From Streptomyces xinghaiensis S187 (GTDB lineage Bacteria; Actinomycetota; Actinomycetes; Streptomycetales; Streptomycetaceae): a stretch of 64,000 nt of DNA. The position numbers and the translations under genes are program-made. Position 1 is the stretch's first letter. Every line of letters begins with the position of its first letter. The stretch is taken from assembly GCF_000220705.2 (NCBI RefSeq), contig NZ_CP023202.1, forward strand, positions 3,410,001 through 3,474,000, given 5' to 3'. The notes beneath the pieces were generated by a model, which was given only the letters and a program-made list of their open reading frames with translations, made no database searches and was not told where the DNA came from. Below, piece after piece: positions 17,323 to 25,026 of the stretch.

Positions 17323-18153
17323 ATGACCGCTTCGGCTCGCACCGCGCCCGCGACGCCCTTCCGGAGCGGCATCGGCCGATCCCGCGAGAGCCGCGGGGCC
17401 GACACCCGCGCCCTCACCCAGGTCCTCTTCCAGAAGCTCTCCGGACTGACCCCCGGCACCGCCGAGCACGCCCGGGTGCGCACCGCCCTGATCGAGGCGA
17501 ACCTGCCGCTGGTGCGCTACGCCGCCGCCCGCTTCCGCAGCCGCAACGAGCCCATGGAGGACGTGGTCCAGGTCGGCACCATCGGCCTGATCAACGCCAT
17601 CGACCGGTTCGACCCCGAACGCGGCGTCCAGTTCCCCACCTTCGCCATGCCGACCGTCATCGGCGAGATCAAGCGCTACTTCCGCGACAACGTCCGCACC
17701 GTCCACGTACCCCGCCGGCTGCACGAGCTGTGGGTCCAGGTGAACGGCGCCACCGAGGACCTGACCGTGCTGCACGGACGCTCCCCCACCACGGCCGAGA
17801 TCGCGGAGCGCCTGCGCATCCCCGAGGAGGACGTGCTCGCCTGCATCGAGGCCGGCCGCTCGTACCACGCGACCTCACTGGAGGCGGCCCAGGAGGGCGA
17901 CGGTCTGCCCGGTCTGGTCGACCGCCTCGGCTACGAGGACCCGGCGCTCGCCGGGGTCGAGCACCGCGATCTGGTGCGGCATCTGCTGGTCCAACTGCCC
18001 GAGCGGGAGCAGCGCATCCTGATGCTCCGTTACTACAACAATCTGACGCAGTCGCAGATCAGCGCGGAGCTGGGGGTCAGTCAGATGCATGTGTCACGAC
18101 TGCTGTCGAGGAGCTTCGCACGCCTGAGGTCCGCCAATAGAATCGAGGCGTAA
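17323..18153 (+). CDS. sigF: SigB/SigF-family RNA polymerase sigma factor
   Basis: A 276-residue group 3 sigma factor. Region 2 is about residues 55-120 (LPLVRYAAARFRSRNEPMED, then FDPERGVQFPTFAMPTVIGE), region 3 follows (VPRRLHELWVQVN), and region 4 is at the C-terminus with the helix-turn-helix LTQSQISAELGVSQMHVSRLL. The ATG has AAGGGG upstream. The gene symbol rests on the family and on the remembered order tadA-sigF-sigN in S. coelicolor, where SigF acts late in spore maturation. Anti-sigma partners of this family are HATPase proteins, which are encoded elsewhere in the window (55.2 and 60.6 kb), but no specific pairing is shown. Confidence 0.85.
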   Translation: MTASARTAPATPFRSGIGRSRESRGADTRALTQVLFQKLSGLTPGTAEHARVRTALIEANLPLVRYAAARFRSRNEPMEDVVQVGTIGLINAIDRFDPERGVQFPTFAMPTVIGEIKRYFRDNVRTVHVPRRLHELWVQVNGATEDLTVLHGRSPTTAEIAERLRIPEEDVLACIEAGRSYHATSLEAAQEGDGLPGLVDRLGYEDPALAGVEHRDLVRHLLVQLPEREQRILMLRYYNNLTQSQISAELGVSQMHVSRLLSRSFARLRSANRIEA

Positions 18154-18237
18154 CCGGGACGAGTGGCCATTCCTGCGCAGATAAATCGACTTGGCACTAC
18201 AGCGCGTTGCCGACATGTGACATTCTGCAGGAACTGT

Positions 18238-18263
18238 GTTTGCCGTGGCGCCGCCTCCGGTAT
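18238..18263 (+). promoter_or_regulatory. SigB-type promoter candidate before second sigma gene
   Basis: GTTT, 16 bases, then CGGTAT resembles the actinobacterial SigB-family consensus GNNT-N14/16-GGGTAY (one mismatch in the -10). It lies about 70 bases before the downstream sigma gene, so that gene may be transcribed by itself or by a paralogue. Confidence 0.4.
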
Positions 18264-18333
18264 TCAGGTGGAGGCTGGTTCTCCTCTTCCGCGAGGATGC
18301 CGCTGCGACTCGTCCGCAACCCAAGGGGGTGGC

Positions 18334-19167
18334 ATGTCCGTAGAACTGGGCAGCTCGAAGGTGCTCACCAATGACGCACCGCATGTGTTTGACGACTGCG
18401 CCGCCATCGACACCCGCACCCTCTCCCGCTCCCTGTTCCTGCGGCTCGCCCTCCTCGACCAGGACAGCCCCGAGCGTGCCTACGTCCGGGACACCCTGAT
18501 CGAGCTGAACCTCCCCCTGGTGCGCTACGCCGCCGCCCGCTTCCGCAGCCGCAACGAACCCATGGAGGACATCGTCCAGGTCGGCACCATCGGCCTGATC
18601 AAGGCGATCGACCGGTTCGACTGCGAACGGGGCGTGGAGTTCCCGACCTTCGCGATGCCGACCGTCGTGGGAGAGATCAAGCGCTTCTTCCGGGACACCA
18701 GCTGGTCGGTGCGGGTCCCGCGCCGGCTCCAGGAGCTGCGGCTCGCGCTCACCAAGGCGAGCGACGAGCTCTCGCAGCAGCTCGACCGCTCCCCGACCGT
18801 CCCCGAGCTCGCGGCCTGCCTCGGTGTCTCCGAGGAGGACGTGGTCGACGGCCTCGCGGTGGGCAACGCCTACACCGCCAGCTCCCTGGACTCGCCCGCC
18901 GCCGAGGAGGACGGCACCGAGGGCTCCCTCGCGGACCGCCTGGGCTACGAGGACACGGCGCTGGAGGGCGTCGAGTACCGGGAGTCGCTGAAGCCGCTGC
19001 TGGCCAAACTCCCGCCCCGGGAGCGCCAGATCATCATGCTCCGCTTCTTCGCCAATATGACGCAGTCGCAGATCGGCGAGGAGGTCGGCATCTCCCAGAT
19101 GCACGTCTCCCGGCTGCTCACCCGCACCCTCTCCCAGCTCCGCGAGGGCCTGGTCTCGGAGGAGTGA
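18334..19167 (+). CDS. sigN: SigB/SigN-family RNA polymerase sigma factor
   Basis: A 277-residue paralogue of the preceding sigma factor. Region 2 is almost identical (LPLVRYAAARFRSRNEPMED, EFPTFAMPTVVGEIKRFFRD). Regions 3 and 4 are more divergent, with the HTH MTQSQIGEEVGISQMHVSRLL. The ATG at 18334 is preceded by AAGGGGG, the same ribosome site as the upstream gene, suggesting tandem duplication. The 180-base gap between the genes is relatively AT-rich and holds a promoter candidate. The symbol is inferred from synteny. Confidence 0.83.
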   Translation: MSVELGSSKVLTNDAPHVFDDCAAIDTRTLSRSLFLRLALLDQDSPERAYVRDTLIELNLPLVRYAAARFRSRNEPMEDIVQVGTIGLIKAIDRFDCERGVEFPTFAMPTVVGEIKRFFRDTSWSVRVPRRLQELRLALTKASDELSQQLDRSPTVPELAACLGVSEEDVVDGLAVGNAYTASSLDSPAAEEDGTEGSLADRLGYEDTALEGVEYRESLKPLLAKLPPRERQIIMLRFFANMTQSQIGEEVGISQMHVSRLLTRTLSQLREGLVSEE

Positions 19168-19206
19168 CCCACGCCGGCCCCCGGGGCCGGTGACACGTAC
19201 GTACGC

Positions 19207-19252
19207 ACGGACGGCCGCCGCGGCGCAGGGAAGCGCCGCGGCGGCCGTCCGT
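19207..19252 (+). terminator. Terminator after sigma-factor pair
   Basis: A perfect 20-bp stem (19207-19226 with 19233-19252) and a 6-base loop, 40 bases after the stop. Confidence 0.88.
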
Positions 19253-19412
19253 GTGGTGCGGAGGGTGAGGGGCGGGACGGGCCCGCCGAGCGCGTCCGCC
19301 GGGTGCTCCCGGCACGGCTCCGTACGCGGATTCGCGCCGGGCCGTACCGAGCGGCGCGGACGGCGCGCCCCGACCCGGGAGTGAAGGGGCCCGGGGCCGG
19401 GGCCCGGGCGGC

Positions 19413-19610
19413 TCAGGACATGGCGAGCCAGGCCACCCCGGCGATGATCGCGATCGCGGCGACGACGCCGACGATCAGTCCGACGCGCGGCCCGGAGGCG
19501 GCGGGGGCGGGCTGCCGCTGCGGAGCGCCCTCGTCGACGAAGGCGCGGAACATCTGGGTGCTGCCCGCGGGGTCCGGCTGGTGCGCGGGGCCGTGAGGGT
19601 TGTTCGTCAT
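19413..19610 (-). CDS. Small C-tail-anchored membrane protein
   Basis: A 65-residue protein with a polar Pro/Gln-rich N-terminus (MTNNPHGPAHQPDPAGSTQM) and a single C-terminal hydrophobic helix, residues 43-64 (VGLIVGVVAAIAIIAGVAWLAM). No domain is recognised. It stands alone between a rightward terminator and the divergent MarR gene. Confidence 0.65.
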   Translation of the reverse strand: MTNNPHGPAHQPDPAGSTQMFRAFVDEGAPQRQPAPAASGPRVGLIVGVVAAIAIIAGVAWLAMS

Positions 19611-19840
19611 GGGGCGGACCCTAGCGAACCACCGGCCGCGCCCCAACCCCCGGGGCGGCCCGGGGCCGCCCGCCGCCGGGCCGCTCCGGGCCGGCCGCGC
19701 CCGGGTGCCCGGCCCGTTTCGGGGGACGGCAGCCGCTTCCCGCCGGAACACCGGCGACAGCACACGGCAGCGCCCGGCAGGCGCACGACGCCCGGGCGGC
19801 AGTCTTTCCGCTTCCTTTACCCGGATCACCCGTTATGAAC

Positions 19841-19882
19841 TTGCCTTCAGCAACCAACAGACTTACCGTTGCCTTGAGCAAC
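19841..19882. promoter_or_regulatory. Paired 14-bp operator candidates of MarR regulator
   Basis: TTGCCTTCAGCAAC (19841-19854) and TTGCCTTGAGCAAC (19869-19882) differ at the central base only, are 28 bp apart, and each contains the inverted repeat TTGC-N5-GCAA typical of MarR sites. The second ends 15 bases before the regulator's GTG start, so it would block its own promoter or message. Confidence 0.6.
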
Positions 19883-19897
19883 TACCCGGGAGGATGC

Positions 19898-20389
19898 GTG
19901 GCGGAGCTGAGCCACTTCGAGGAGCTGGCCCGCCGGCTCGGCGGCGTCGAGGCGGTGAAGCGCGCCCTCTCCCGCGCACTCCCGCCGGACTGCCAGCCCG
20001 CCTCGACCACCGTGCTCGCGCTGCTCCACCACCACGGGGAGATGCGCATGAGCCGTCTCGCAGAACTGCTCGGCATCGACATGTCGGTGACCAGCCGGCA
20101 CGTCGCCCATGCCGTCGACCGCGGCTGGATCGACCGCGCGCCCGACCCGCTCGACAAGCGGTCCCGGCTGCTCAGCCTGAGCCCTCGCGGCCGCGAGCTG
20201 CTCCGCGGGGCCTCCGCCCGCAGCGCCGCGGCCCTCGCCGAGGCCCTGGCGGACTGGTCCGACGAGGACGTCGAGCGCCTGAACGAACTGCTGGCCCGGC
20301 TGCGGGCCGACTTCGGCACCACCTGCCGGGCCCGTGGTGAGCGCCACCAGCACGCCCCGGCTCTCCGCACCACTCCGCCGTCACCGTGA
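19898..20389 (+). CDS. MarR family regulator of the adjacent efflux pump
   Basis: A 163-residue winged-helix regulator. The recognition region is about residues 50-100 (MRMSRLAELLGIDMSVTSRHVAHAVDRGWI, then the wing DPLDKRSRLLSLSPRG). The GTG at 19898 has GGGAGG upstream. It is followed after 31 bases by an MFS drug-efflux gene on the same strand, the usual marR-emrB layout, so it most likely represses the pump until a ligand binds. The C-terminal 20 residues are disordered. Confidence 0.88.
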   Translation: MAELSHFEELARRLGGVEAVKRALSRALPPDCQPASTTVLALLHHHGEMRMSRLAELLGIDMSVTSRHVAHAVDRGWIDRAPDPLDKRSRLLSLSPRGRELLRGASARSAAALAEALADWSDEDVERLNELLARLRADFGTTCRARGERHQHAPALRTTPPSP

Positions 20390-20420
20390 TCCCCGAAACC
20401 CCGTGAGGAAAAGGAAGCGC

Positions 20421-22169
20421 ATGGCCACCACCCCGCCCGCCGGTGTGCGGAGGGACGCCCCCACCGGCTCGTCCGCCGGAGACACCCCGCCCATGACCCA
20501 CCGGCAGATCATGGAGGCGCTCTCCGGGCTGATGCTCGGCATGTTCGTCGCGGTGCTGTCGTCGACGATCGTCTCCAACGCCCTGCCGGAGATCATCTCC
20601 GACCTGGGGGGCGGGCAGAGCGCGTACACCTGGGTGGTCACCGCGTCGCTGCTCACCATGACGGCGAGCACCCCGCTCTGGGGCAAGCTCGCCGACCTGG
20701 CGAGCAAGAAGACCCTGATCCAGCTGTCCCTGGTCGTCTTCGTGCTGGCCTCGGCCGGCGCGGGCCTCGCACAGAACACCGGCACCCTGATCGCCTTCCG
20801 GGCGGTCCAGGGCCTGGGCATGGGCGGCATGGCCGCGCTGACGCAGATCGTGATCGCCGCGATGATCTCGCCCCGCGAGCGCGGCCGGTACAGCGGCTAC
20901 CTCGGGGCCACGTTCGCCGTCGCCACCGTCGGCGGACCGCTGATCGGCGGCGTCATCACCGACACCTCGTGGCTCGGCTGGCGCTGGTGCTTCTACGTCG
21001 GTGTGCCGTTCGCCGTGGCCGCGCTGATCGTCCTGCAGAAGACCCTGCGGCTGCCGGTCGTCAAGCGGGACGTGAAGGTCGACTGGGCGGGCGCCTCGCT
21101 CATCGCCGCGGCCGTGTCGCTGCTGCTGATATGGGTGACCCTCGCCGGTGACACGTACGCCTGGGCGTCCTGGCAGACCGCCGTCATGGTGGGCGGCTCG
21201 ATCCTGCTCGGGCTGGCCTTCGTCCTCGTCGAGTCGCGGGCGAGCGAACCGATCATCCCGCTGCGCCTCTTCCGCAACCGGACCATCACGCTGACCTCGC
21301 TCGCCAGCCTCTTCGTCGGTGTGGCGATGTTCGGCGCCACCGTCTTCCTCAGCCAGTACTTCCAGCTCGCCCGGGGCGAGTCGCCCACGATGTCGGGCGT
21401 GCTGACGATTCCGATGATCGCGGGCCTGTTCCTCTCCTCGACCGTCTCCGGTGTCCTCATCACCCGGACCGGCCACTGGAAGCGCTGGCTGGTGACGGGT
21501 GCCGTCCTGCTCACGGCGGGCCTCGGCCTCCTCGGCACCATGCGGCACGACACCGCCTACTGGCAGCTCGCCGTCTCCATGGCCGTGCTCGGGCTCGGGG
21601 TCGGCATGATGATGCAGAACCTCGTCCTGGCCACGCAGAACCAGGTGGAGCCCGGCGACCTCGGCGTGGCCAGCTCCGTCGTCGCCTTCTTCCGCTCCCT
21701 CGGCGGCGCCATCGGCGTCTCGGCGCTCGGCGCGGTCCTCGGCCACCGCGTCGCCGGCTACGTCCGCGAGGGCCTGGCGGGGATCGGCGTCCGGCAGTCC
21801 GGCGACGGCGGCGGCATCCCCGACCTGGACACGCTCCCGGCGCCGGTGCGCGCGGTCGTCGAGAGCGCCTACGGACACGGCGTCGCGGACATCTACCTCT
21901 ACGCGGCCCCGGTCGCCCTGGTCGCGCTGGTGCTGACGCTGCTGATCAAGGAGGTACCGCTGAGGACGACCGGCGGCCTCCAGGAGGCCGTCGCCCGGCG
22001 GACGGCGGACGAGACGGCGGCGGCCGGCCCGGACACCGGGAAGACGGCGCCCCGGACCCCCGCGGGAGCCGGAACCACCACGGACGCCGGGCCAGCGAGC
22101 CCCCTCGCCGCGGCGGGCAGCCACCGGGCCTGCGCCGCGGCCTCCCCGCCGGACGGAAAGAACGGCTGA
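20421..22169 (+). CDS. DHA2-family MFS multidrug efflux transporter (EmrB/QacA type)
   Basis: A 582-residue proton-drug antiporter with 14 predicted membrane helices. Motif A (GKLADLASKKT) lies between helices 2 and 3, the antiporter motif C (YLGATFAVATVGGPLIGGVI) in helix 5, and ARGESPTMSGVLTIPMI is typical of DHA2 proteins. The 70-residue C-terminal tail is Ala/Pro-rich and cytoplasmic. The ATG at 20421 has GGAAAAGGAAG upstream. Regulated by the adjacent MarR. Substrate unknown. Confidence 0.9.
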   Translation: MATTPPAGVRRDAPTGSSAGDTPPMTHRQIMEALSGLMLGMFVAVLSSTIVSNALPEIISDLGGGQSAYTWVVTASLLTMTASTPLWGKLADLASKKTLIQLSLVVFVLASAGAGLAQNTGTLIAFRAVQGLGMGGMAALTQIVIAAMISPRERGRYSGYLGATFAVATVGGPLIGGVITDTSWLGWRWCFYVGVPFAVAALIVLQKTLRLPVVKRDVKVDWAGASLIAAAVSLLLIWVTLAGDTYAWASWQTAVMVGGSILLGLAFVLVESRASEPIIPLRLFRNRTITLTSLASLFVGVAMFGATVFLSQYFQLARGESPTMSGVLTIPMIAGLFLSSTVSGVLITRTGHWKRWLVTGAVLLTAGLGLLGTMRHDTAYWQLAVSMAVLGLGVGMMMQNLVLATQNQVEPGDLGVASSVVAFFRSLGGAIGVSALGAVLGHRVAGYVREGLAGIGVRQSGDGGGIPDLDTLPAPVRAVVESAYGHGVADIYLYAAPVALVALVLTLLIKEVPLRTTGGLQEAVARRTADETAAAGPDTGKTAPRTPAGAGTTTDAGPASPLAAAGSHRACAAASPPDGKNG

Positions 22170-22224
22170 CGGCGCCGCCGCGCACCCCCGCGCGGAAGGG
22201 TCCCGGCGCGGTCGGCCCCGCGGT

Positions 22225-23280
22225 TCACGCGCCGCCCGCTCCGGGCTCCGCACGCCGCCGCTCCGCCCCGCCGCCCTCGCGCCGCACCGGCGGAGCCGCG
22301 GGGCCGGCGGGGCGGATGCCGAAGTCGCGGGCGGCGTTGTCGTGGCAGACCGCGCGCAGCCAGTCGTCCCCGAGGCCGAGCCGGGCCAGCGCGCGGAGGG
22401 CGTGCGCGTACGGGTAAGGGATGTTGGGGAAGTCGGTGCCGAGCAGCACGCGGTCGCCGAGCGCGGCCAGCCGGGGGAGTTCCGGGAGGGGGAAGGGGCA
22501 GATCTCCTCGGAGAAGTCCGTGAACGCCATGGTGGTGTCCAGCCGCACCCCCGGATGGCGCTCGGCGAGGTCCAGGAAGTCCGCGTACTCGGGCATGCCC
22601 ATGTGCGCGACGATCAGGCGCAGCCGCGGGTGGCGGGCGAGCAGCCGGCCGACCGGCCCCGGGCCGGTGAACCTCCCCGGGACGGGCCCCGAACCGCAGT
22701 GGATCACTACGGGGACGGCGGCCTCCGCCAGCAGCCCCCACACCGGGTCGAGCAGCGGGTCGTTCGGGTCGTACGCCCCCACCTGAAGGTGTGACTTGAA
22801 GACGCGGGCACCGCCTTCGACGGCCTCCCGCACATACCCCCCGGCCCCGGGCTCGGGGAAGAAGGTCGCCGAGTGCAGGCAGTCCGGTGTGCGGCGGGCG
22901 AAATCGGCGGACCAGGAGTTGAGCCAGGCGGCCATCCCCGGCTTGTGCGGATAGAGCAGCGAGGTGAAGGCGCGCACCCCGAAGGCCCGGAGCAGGGCCG
23001 TGCGTTCCTCCTCCGTCCGCCGGTAGGTGATCGGCCAGGGCCGCCCGGTCAGCGGCCCGGCGGCGTCGAAGTGGGCCCAGACCTTGCGCAGCACACGCTC
23101 GGGCATGAAGTGCGTGTGGACGTCGATCAGCCCGGCCAGCCCCAGCTCCCGCCGGAACCGGGCCACCTCCCGCACCTCCGCCCCGCCGCCCTCCCCCGGG
23201 CTCTCCTCGGCGGGCGCCCCGCTCCCGGCCGGGCCGGCGCCCCGTCCGGCGTGCCTCGGCGGCTCAGTCCTCCCGGTCAT
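22225..23280 (-). CDS. Amidohydrolase family 2 metal-dependent hydrolase
   Basis: A 351-residue TIM-barrel amidohydrolase (ACMSD-like superfamily). The first metal motif HTHFMP follows a 50-residue disordered N-terminus. Later ligands are visible in VVIHCGS, LIVAHMG and LLGTDFPN (His, His and Asp). Family members hydrolyse or decarboxylate small aromatic acids; the substrate here is unknown. It is convergent with the MFS gene, and 286 bases of GC-rich spacer without recognisable features separate it from the azoreductase gene. Confidence 0.85.
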   Translation of the reverse strand: MTGRTEPPRHAGRGAGPAGSGAPAEESPGEGGGAEVREVARFRRELGLAGLIDVHTHFMPERVLRKVWAHFDAAGPLTGRPWPITYRRTEEERTALLRAFGVRAFTSLLYPHKPGMAAWLNSWSADFARRTPDCLHSATFFPEPGAGGYVREAVEGGARVFKSHLQVGAYDPNDPLLDPVWGLLAEAAVPVVIHCGSGPVPGRFTGPGPVGRLLARHPRLRLIVAHMGMPEYADFLDLAERHPGVRLDTTMAFTDFSEEICPFPLPELPRLAALGDRVLLGTDFPNIPYPYAHALRALARLGLGDDWLRAVCHDNAARDFGIRPAGPAAPPVRREGGGAERRRAEPGAGGA

Positions 23281-23566
23281 ACGGCATGCTCCCCGGCTCG
23301 GCGGTCACGGAGCCGCCAGTATGCGCCGCGGGTCTGCCCGGCAGGTGTGGGAGGGGCATCTGATCCGGACGGCAGCCGTGGCCTCGCCGGTCCGACGCGG
23401 CCACGTGCACCGGGAGCCGATGCGGATCCATACCGTTCACCTTCCTCGCTTGTCGTTCACCATCGGTCCGATGCGGAGGGGCCTTCTCGGAGCATGCCCC
23501 GATCGGCCGGGCACCGGACCGACCGGCCCGGTGCCCGCATCGGATGCCGTGCCGGCGACGCGCGCC

Positions 23567-24214
23567 TCAGACCGGGCTGGGCAGGGCGCCGAGCGCGCGG
23601 CCGGCACGGTGGGCGGACTCCAGTGCTCCGGCGTGCATCTGCGCGGCCTGGTCCTTGAAGGAGTCGAGGGCGGGATTGACGCCGACGAGGGTGAACTCGC
23701 GTTCGACCACGGTGAGGTCGGCGCCCCAGTGGTCGGCGATGATGCGCCGCAGGTACGGCGTGGAGTGGTCCCAGCCCTCCCGCGGCGTGCCCGGGCCGTA
23801 CGCGCCGCCGCGGACGGTGGCGAGGACCACGGGCTTGCCGCCGAGGAACCGCTCTCCGGCCGCCCGCGGGTCGGCGCAGACGAGGTCGATGTACGTCTTG
23901 AAGTGCTGGGAGACGCCGTAGTTGTAGAGCGGGACGCCGAACAGGACCGCGTCGGCGGCGATCAGTTCGTCGACGAGCGCCGCCGCCAGAGCGACGGCCT
24001 CCCGCTGTTCGGCGGTGCGCTCGGACTCCGGCGTCATGCCGCTGGTCACGGCCGCGGCCCAGGCAGTGGCGGGCAGGGTCTCGACGCCGATGTGGCGGCT
24101 CACGACCGTGTCCCCGGGGCGGGCGGCGAGCCACTGCTTCTCGACTATGTCCGCGATCTCGCGGCTCGCGGAGTCATGCGTGCGGATGCTGGCATCCAGC
24201 CGGAACAGGGTCAC
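23567..24214 (-). CDS. azoR: FMN-dependent NADH-azoreductase / quinone reductase
   Basis: A 215-residue flavodoxin-like oxidoreductase. The N-terminal LFRLDASIRTHDSASREIAD is the FMN phosphate-binding region. FGVPLYNYGVSQHFKTYIDL and VLATVRGGAYG are the AzoR family motifs that contact the isoalloxazine ring. The GTG at 24214 has GAGGAGG upstream; the open frame starts 14 codons earlier without a ribosome site. It probably detoxifies quinones or azo compounds. It is divergent from a MarR gene, with palindromes between them, so it is likely controlled by that regulator. Confidence 0.9.
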   Translation of the reverse strand: MTLFRLDASIRTHDSASREIADIVEKQWLAARPGDTVVSRHIGVETLPATAWAAAVTSGMTPESERTAEQREAVALAAALVDELIAADAVLFGVPLYNYGVSQHFKTYIDLVCADPRAAGERFLGGKPVVLATVRGGAYGPGTPREGWDHSTPYLRRIIADHWGADLTVVEREFTLVGVNPALDSFKDQAAQMHAGALESAHRAGRALGALPSPV

Positions 24215-24236
24215 GGCCCCTCCTCGGATCGATTGG

Positions 24237-24313
24237 TTCAAGCTTGAAGTCACCATAACACCTCAACTTCAAGCTTGAACTGAACTAGGGAGGTTGTTAC
24301 TTCACTCGTGAAG
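24237..24313. promoter_or_regulatory. Three palindromic operators between azoR and marR
   Basis: TTCAAGCTTGAA is a perfect 12-bp palindrome present twice (24237-24248 and 24268-24279) with centres 31 bp apart, three helical turns. A related palindrome CTTCAC-TC-GTGAAG lies at 24300-24313, just before the marR -10. This is the expected layout for MarR control of both divergent genes. Confidence 0.75.
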
Positions 24314-24334
24314 CGAACGGCTACGCTGAGCGGC

Positions 24335-24823
24335 ATGCAGGACGAACCACGGTGGCTGTCCAGCTGGGAGCGCGAGGCCTGGCTGGCCCTGGCGGGCCTC
24401 ATGCTGAAGCTCCCCGGCGCCCTGGACGCCCAGCTCCTGCGTGACAGCGACCTCACGCTCTTCGACTATCTGGTGCTCAGCTCCCTGTCGATGACACCCG
24501 GGCGGACCATGCGGCTCAGCGACCTGGCCCAGCACACCAGCAGCTCACTGTCCCGGCTGTCGAACGTCGTCAAGCGGCTGGAGCGGCGCGGCCTGCTGCA
24601 CAGGGAGCCCGATCCGGACAACTCCCGCTACACCGTCGCGGTACTGACCGACGCCGGCCTGCAGCGCGTGGTCGAGGCGGCTCCGGGGCACGTCGCGGCA
24701 GTGCGCCGCTACGTCATCGACGGGCTGACCAAGCAACAGGTCGAGGTACTGCGCGAGGTGGCCTGCCACGTGACCCGGCAGGTCGACGGAGAACCGGAGA
24801 AGCCGCCGGAGACGCCATCGTGA
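24335..24823 (+). CDS. MarR family regulator divergent from azoR
   Basis: A 162-residue MarR winged-helix protein: dimerisation helix WEREAWLALAGLMLKLP, recognition region MRLSDLAQHTSSSLSRLSNVVKRLERRGLL, wing DPDNSRYTVAVLTDAG. A -10 hexamer TACGCT (24322-24327) ends 7 bases before the ATG at 24335, and there is no ribosome site, so the message is probably leaderless. A GTG at 24308 in frame would overlap the palindrome and is not favoured. It likely senses quinones or electrophiles and represses azoR and itself. Confidence 0.88.
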   Translation: MQDEPRWLSSWEREAWLALAGLMLKLPGALDAQLLRDSDLTLFDYLVLSSLSMTPGRTMRLSDLAQHTSSSLSRLSNVVKRLERRGLLHREPDPDNSRYTVAVLTDAGLQRVVEAAPGHVAAVRRYVIDGLTKQQVEVLREVACHVTRQVDGEPEKPPETPS

Positions 24824-24975
24824 CGTGAGGGCCGGCCCTTCAGCTCACCAGCGGCGCCACCGCGAGGACCAGCCCGTTCCGCCCCTGCTCCTGCGCGGGG
24901 ATTCCGCCCCACCCGTGCCATCCGGCAGCGAGGGCCGGTCCCGGCGGCTGTCGCTTCACTGCCTACGGCACGCGA

Positions 24976-25004
24976 AAGCCCCCCGGATGATCTCCGAGGG
25001 GCTT
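24976..25004 (-). terminator. Terminator of tRNA-Arg(ACG), separated from it by the IS
   Basis: AAGCCCC and GGGGCTT arms with further pairing (CGGA/TCCG) form a hairpin that on the minus strand ends in CTTT. It lies just beyond the left target duplication, where the terminator of tRNA-Arg would have been before the IS inserted. Confidence 0.65.
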
Positions 25005-25011
25005 CTGAGCT

Positions 25012-25026
25012 GTGCGCGCTCGGCAG
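25012..25026. repeat. Left 15-bp target-site duplication of IS
   Basis: GTGCGCGCTCGGCAG, identical to 26327-26341. It is a copy of the 3' end of the tRNA-Arg gene plus adjoining bases. Confidence 0.88.
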
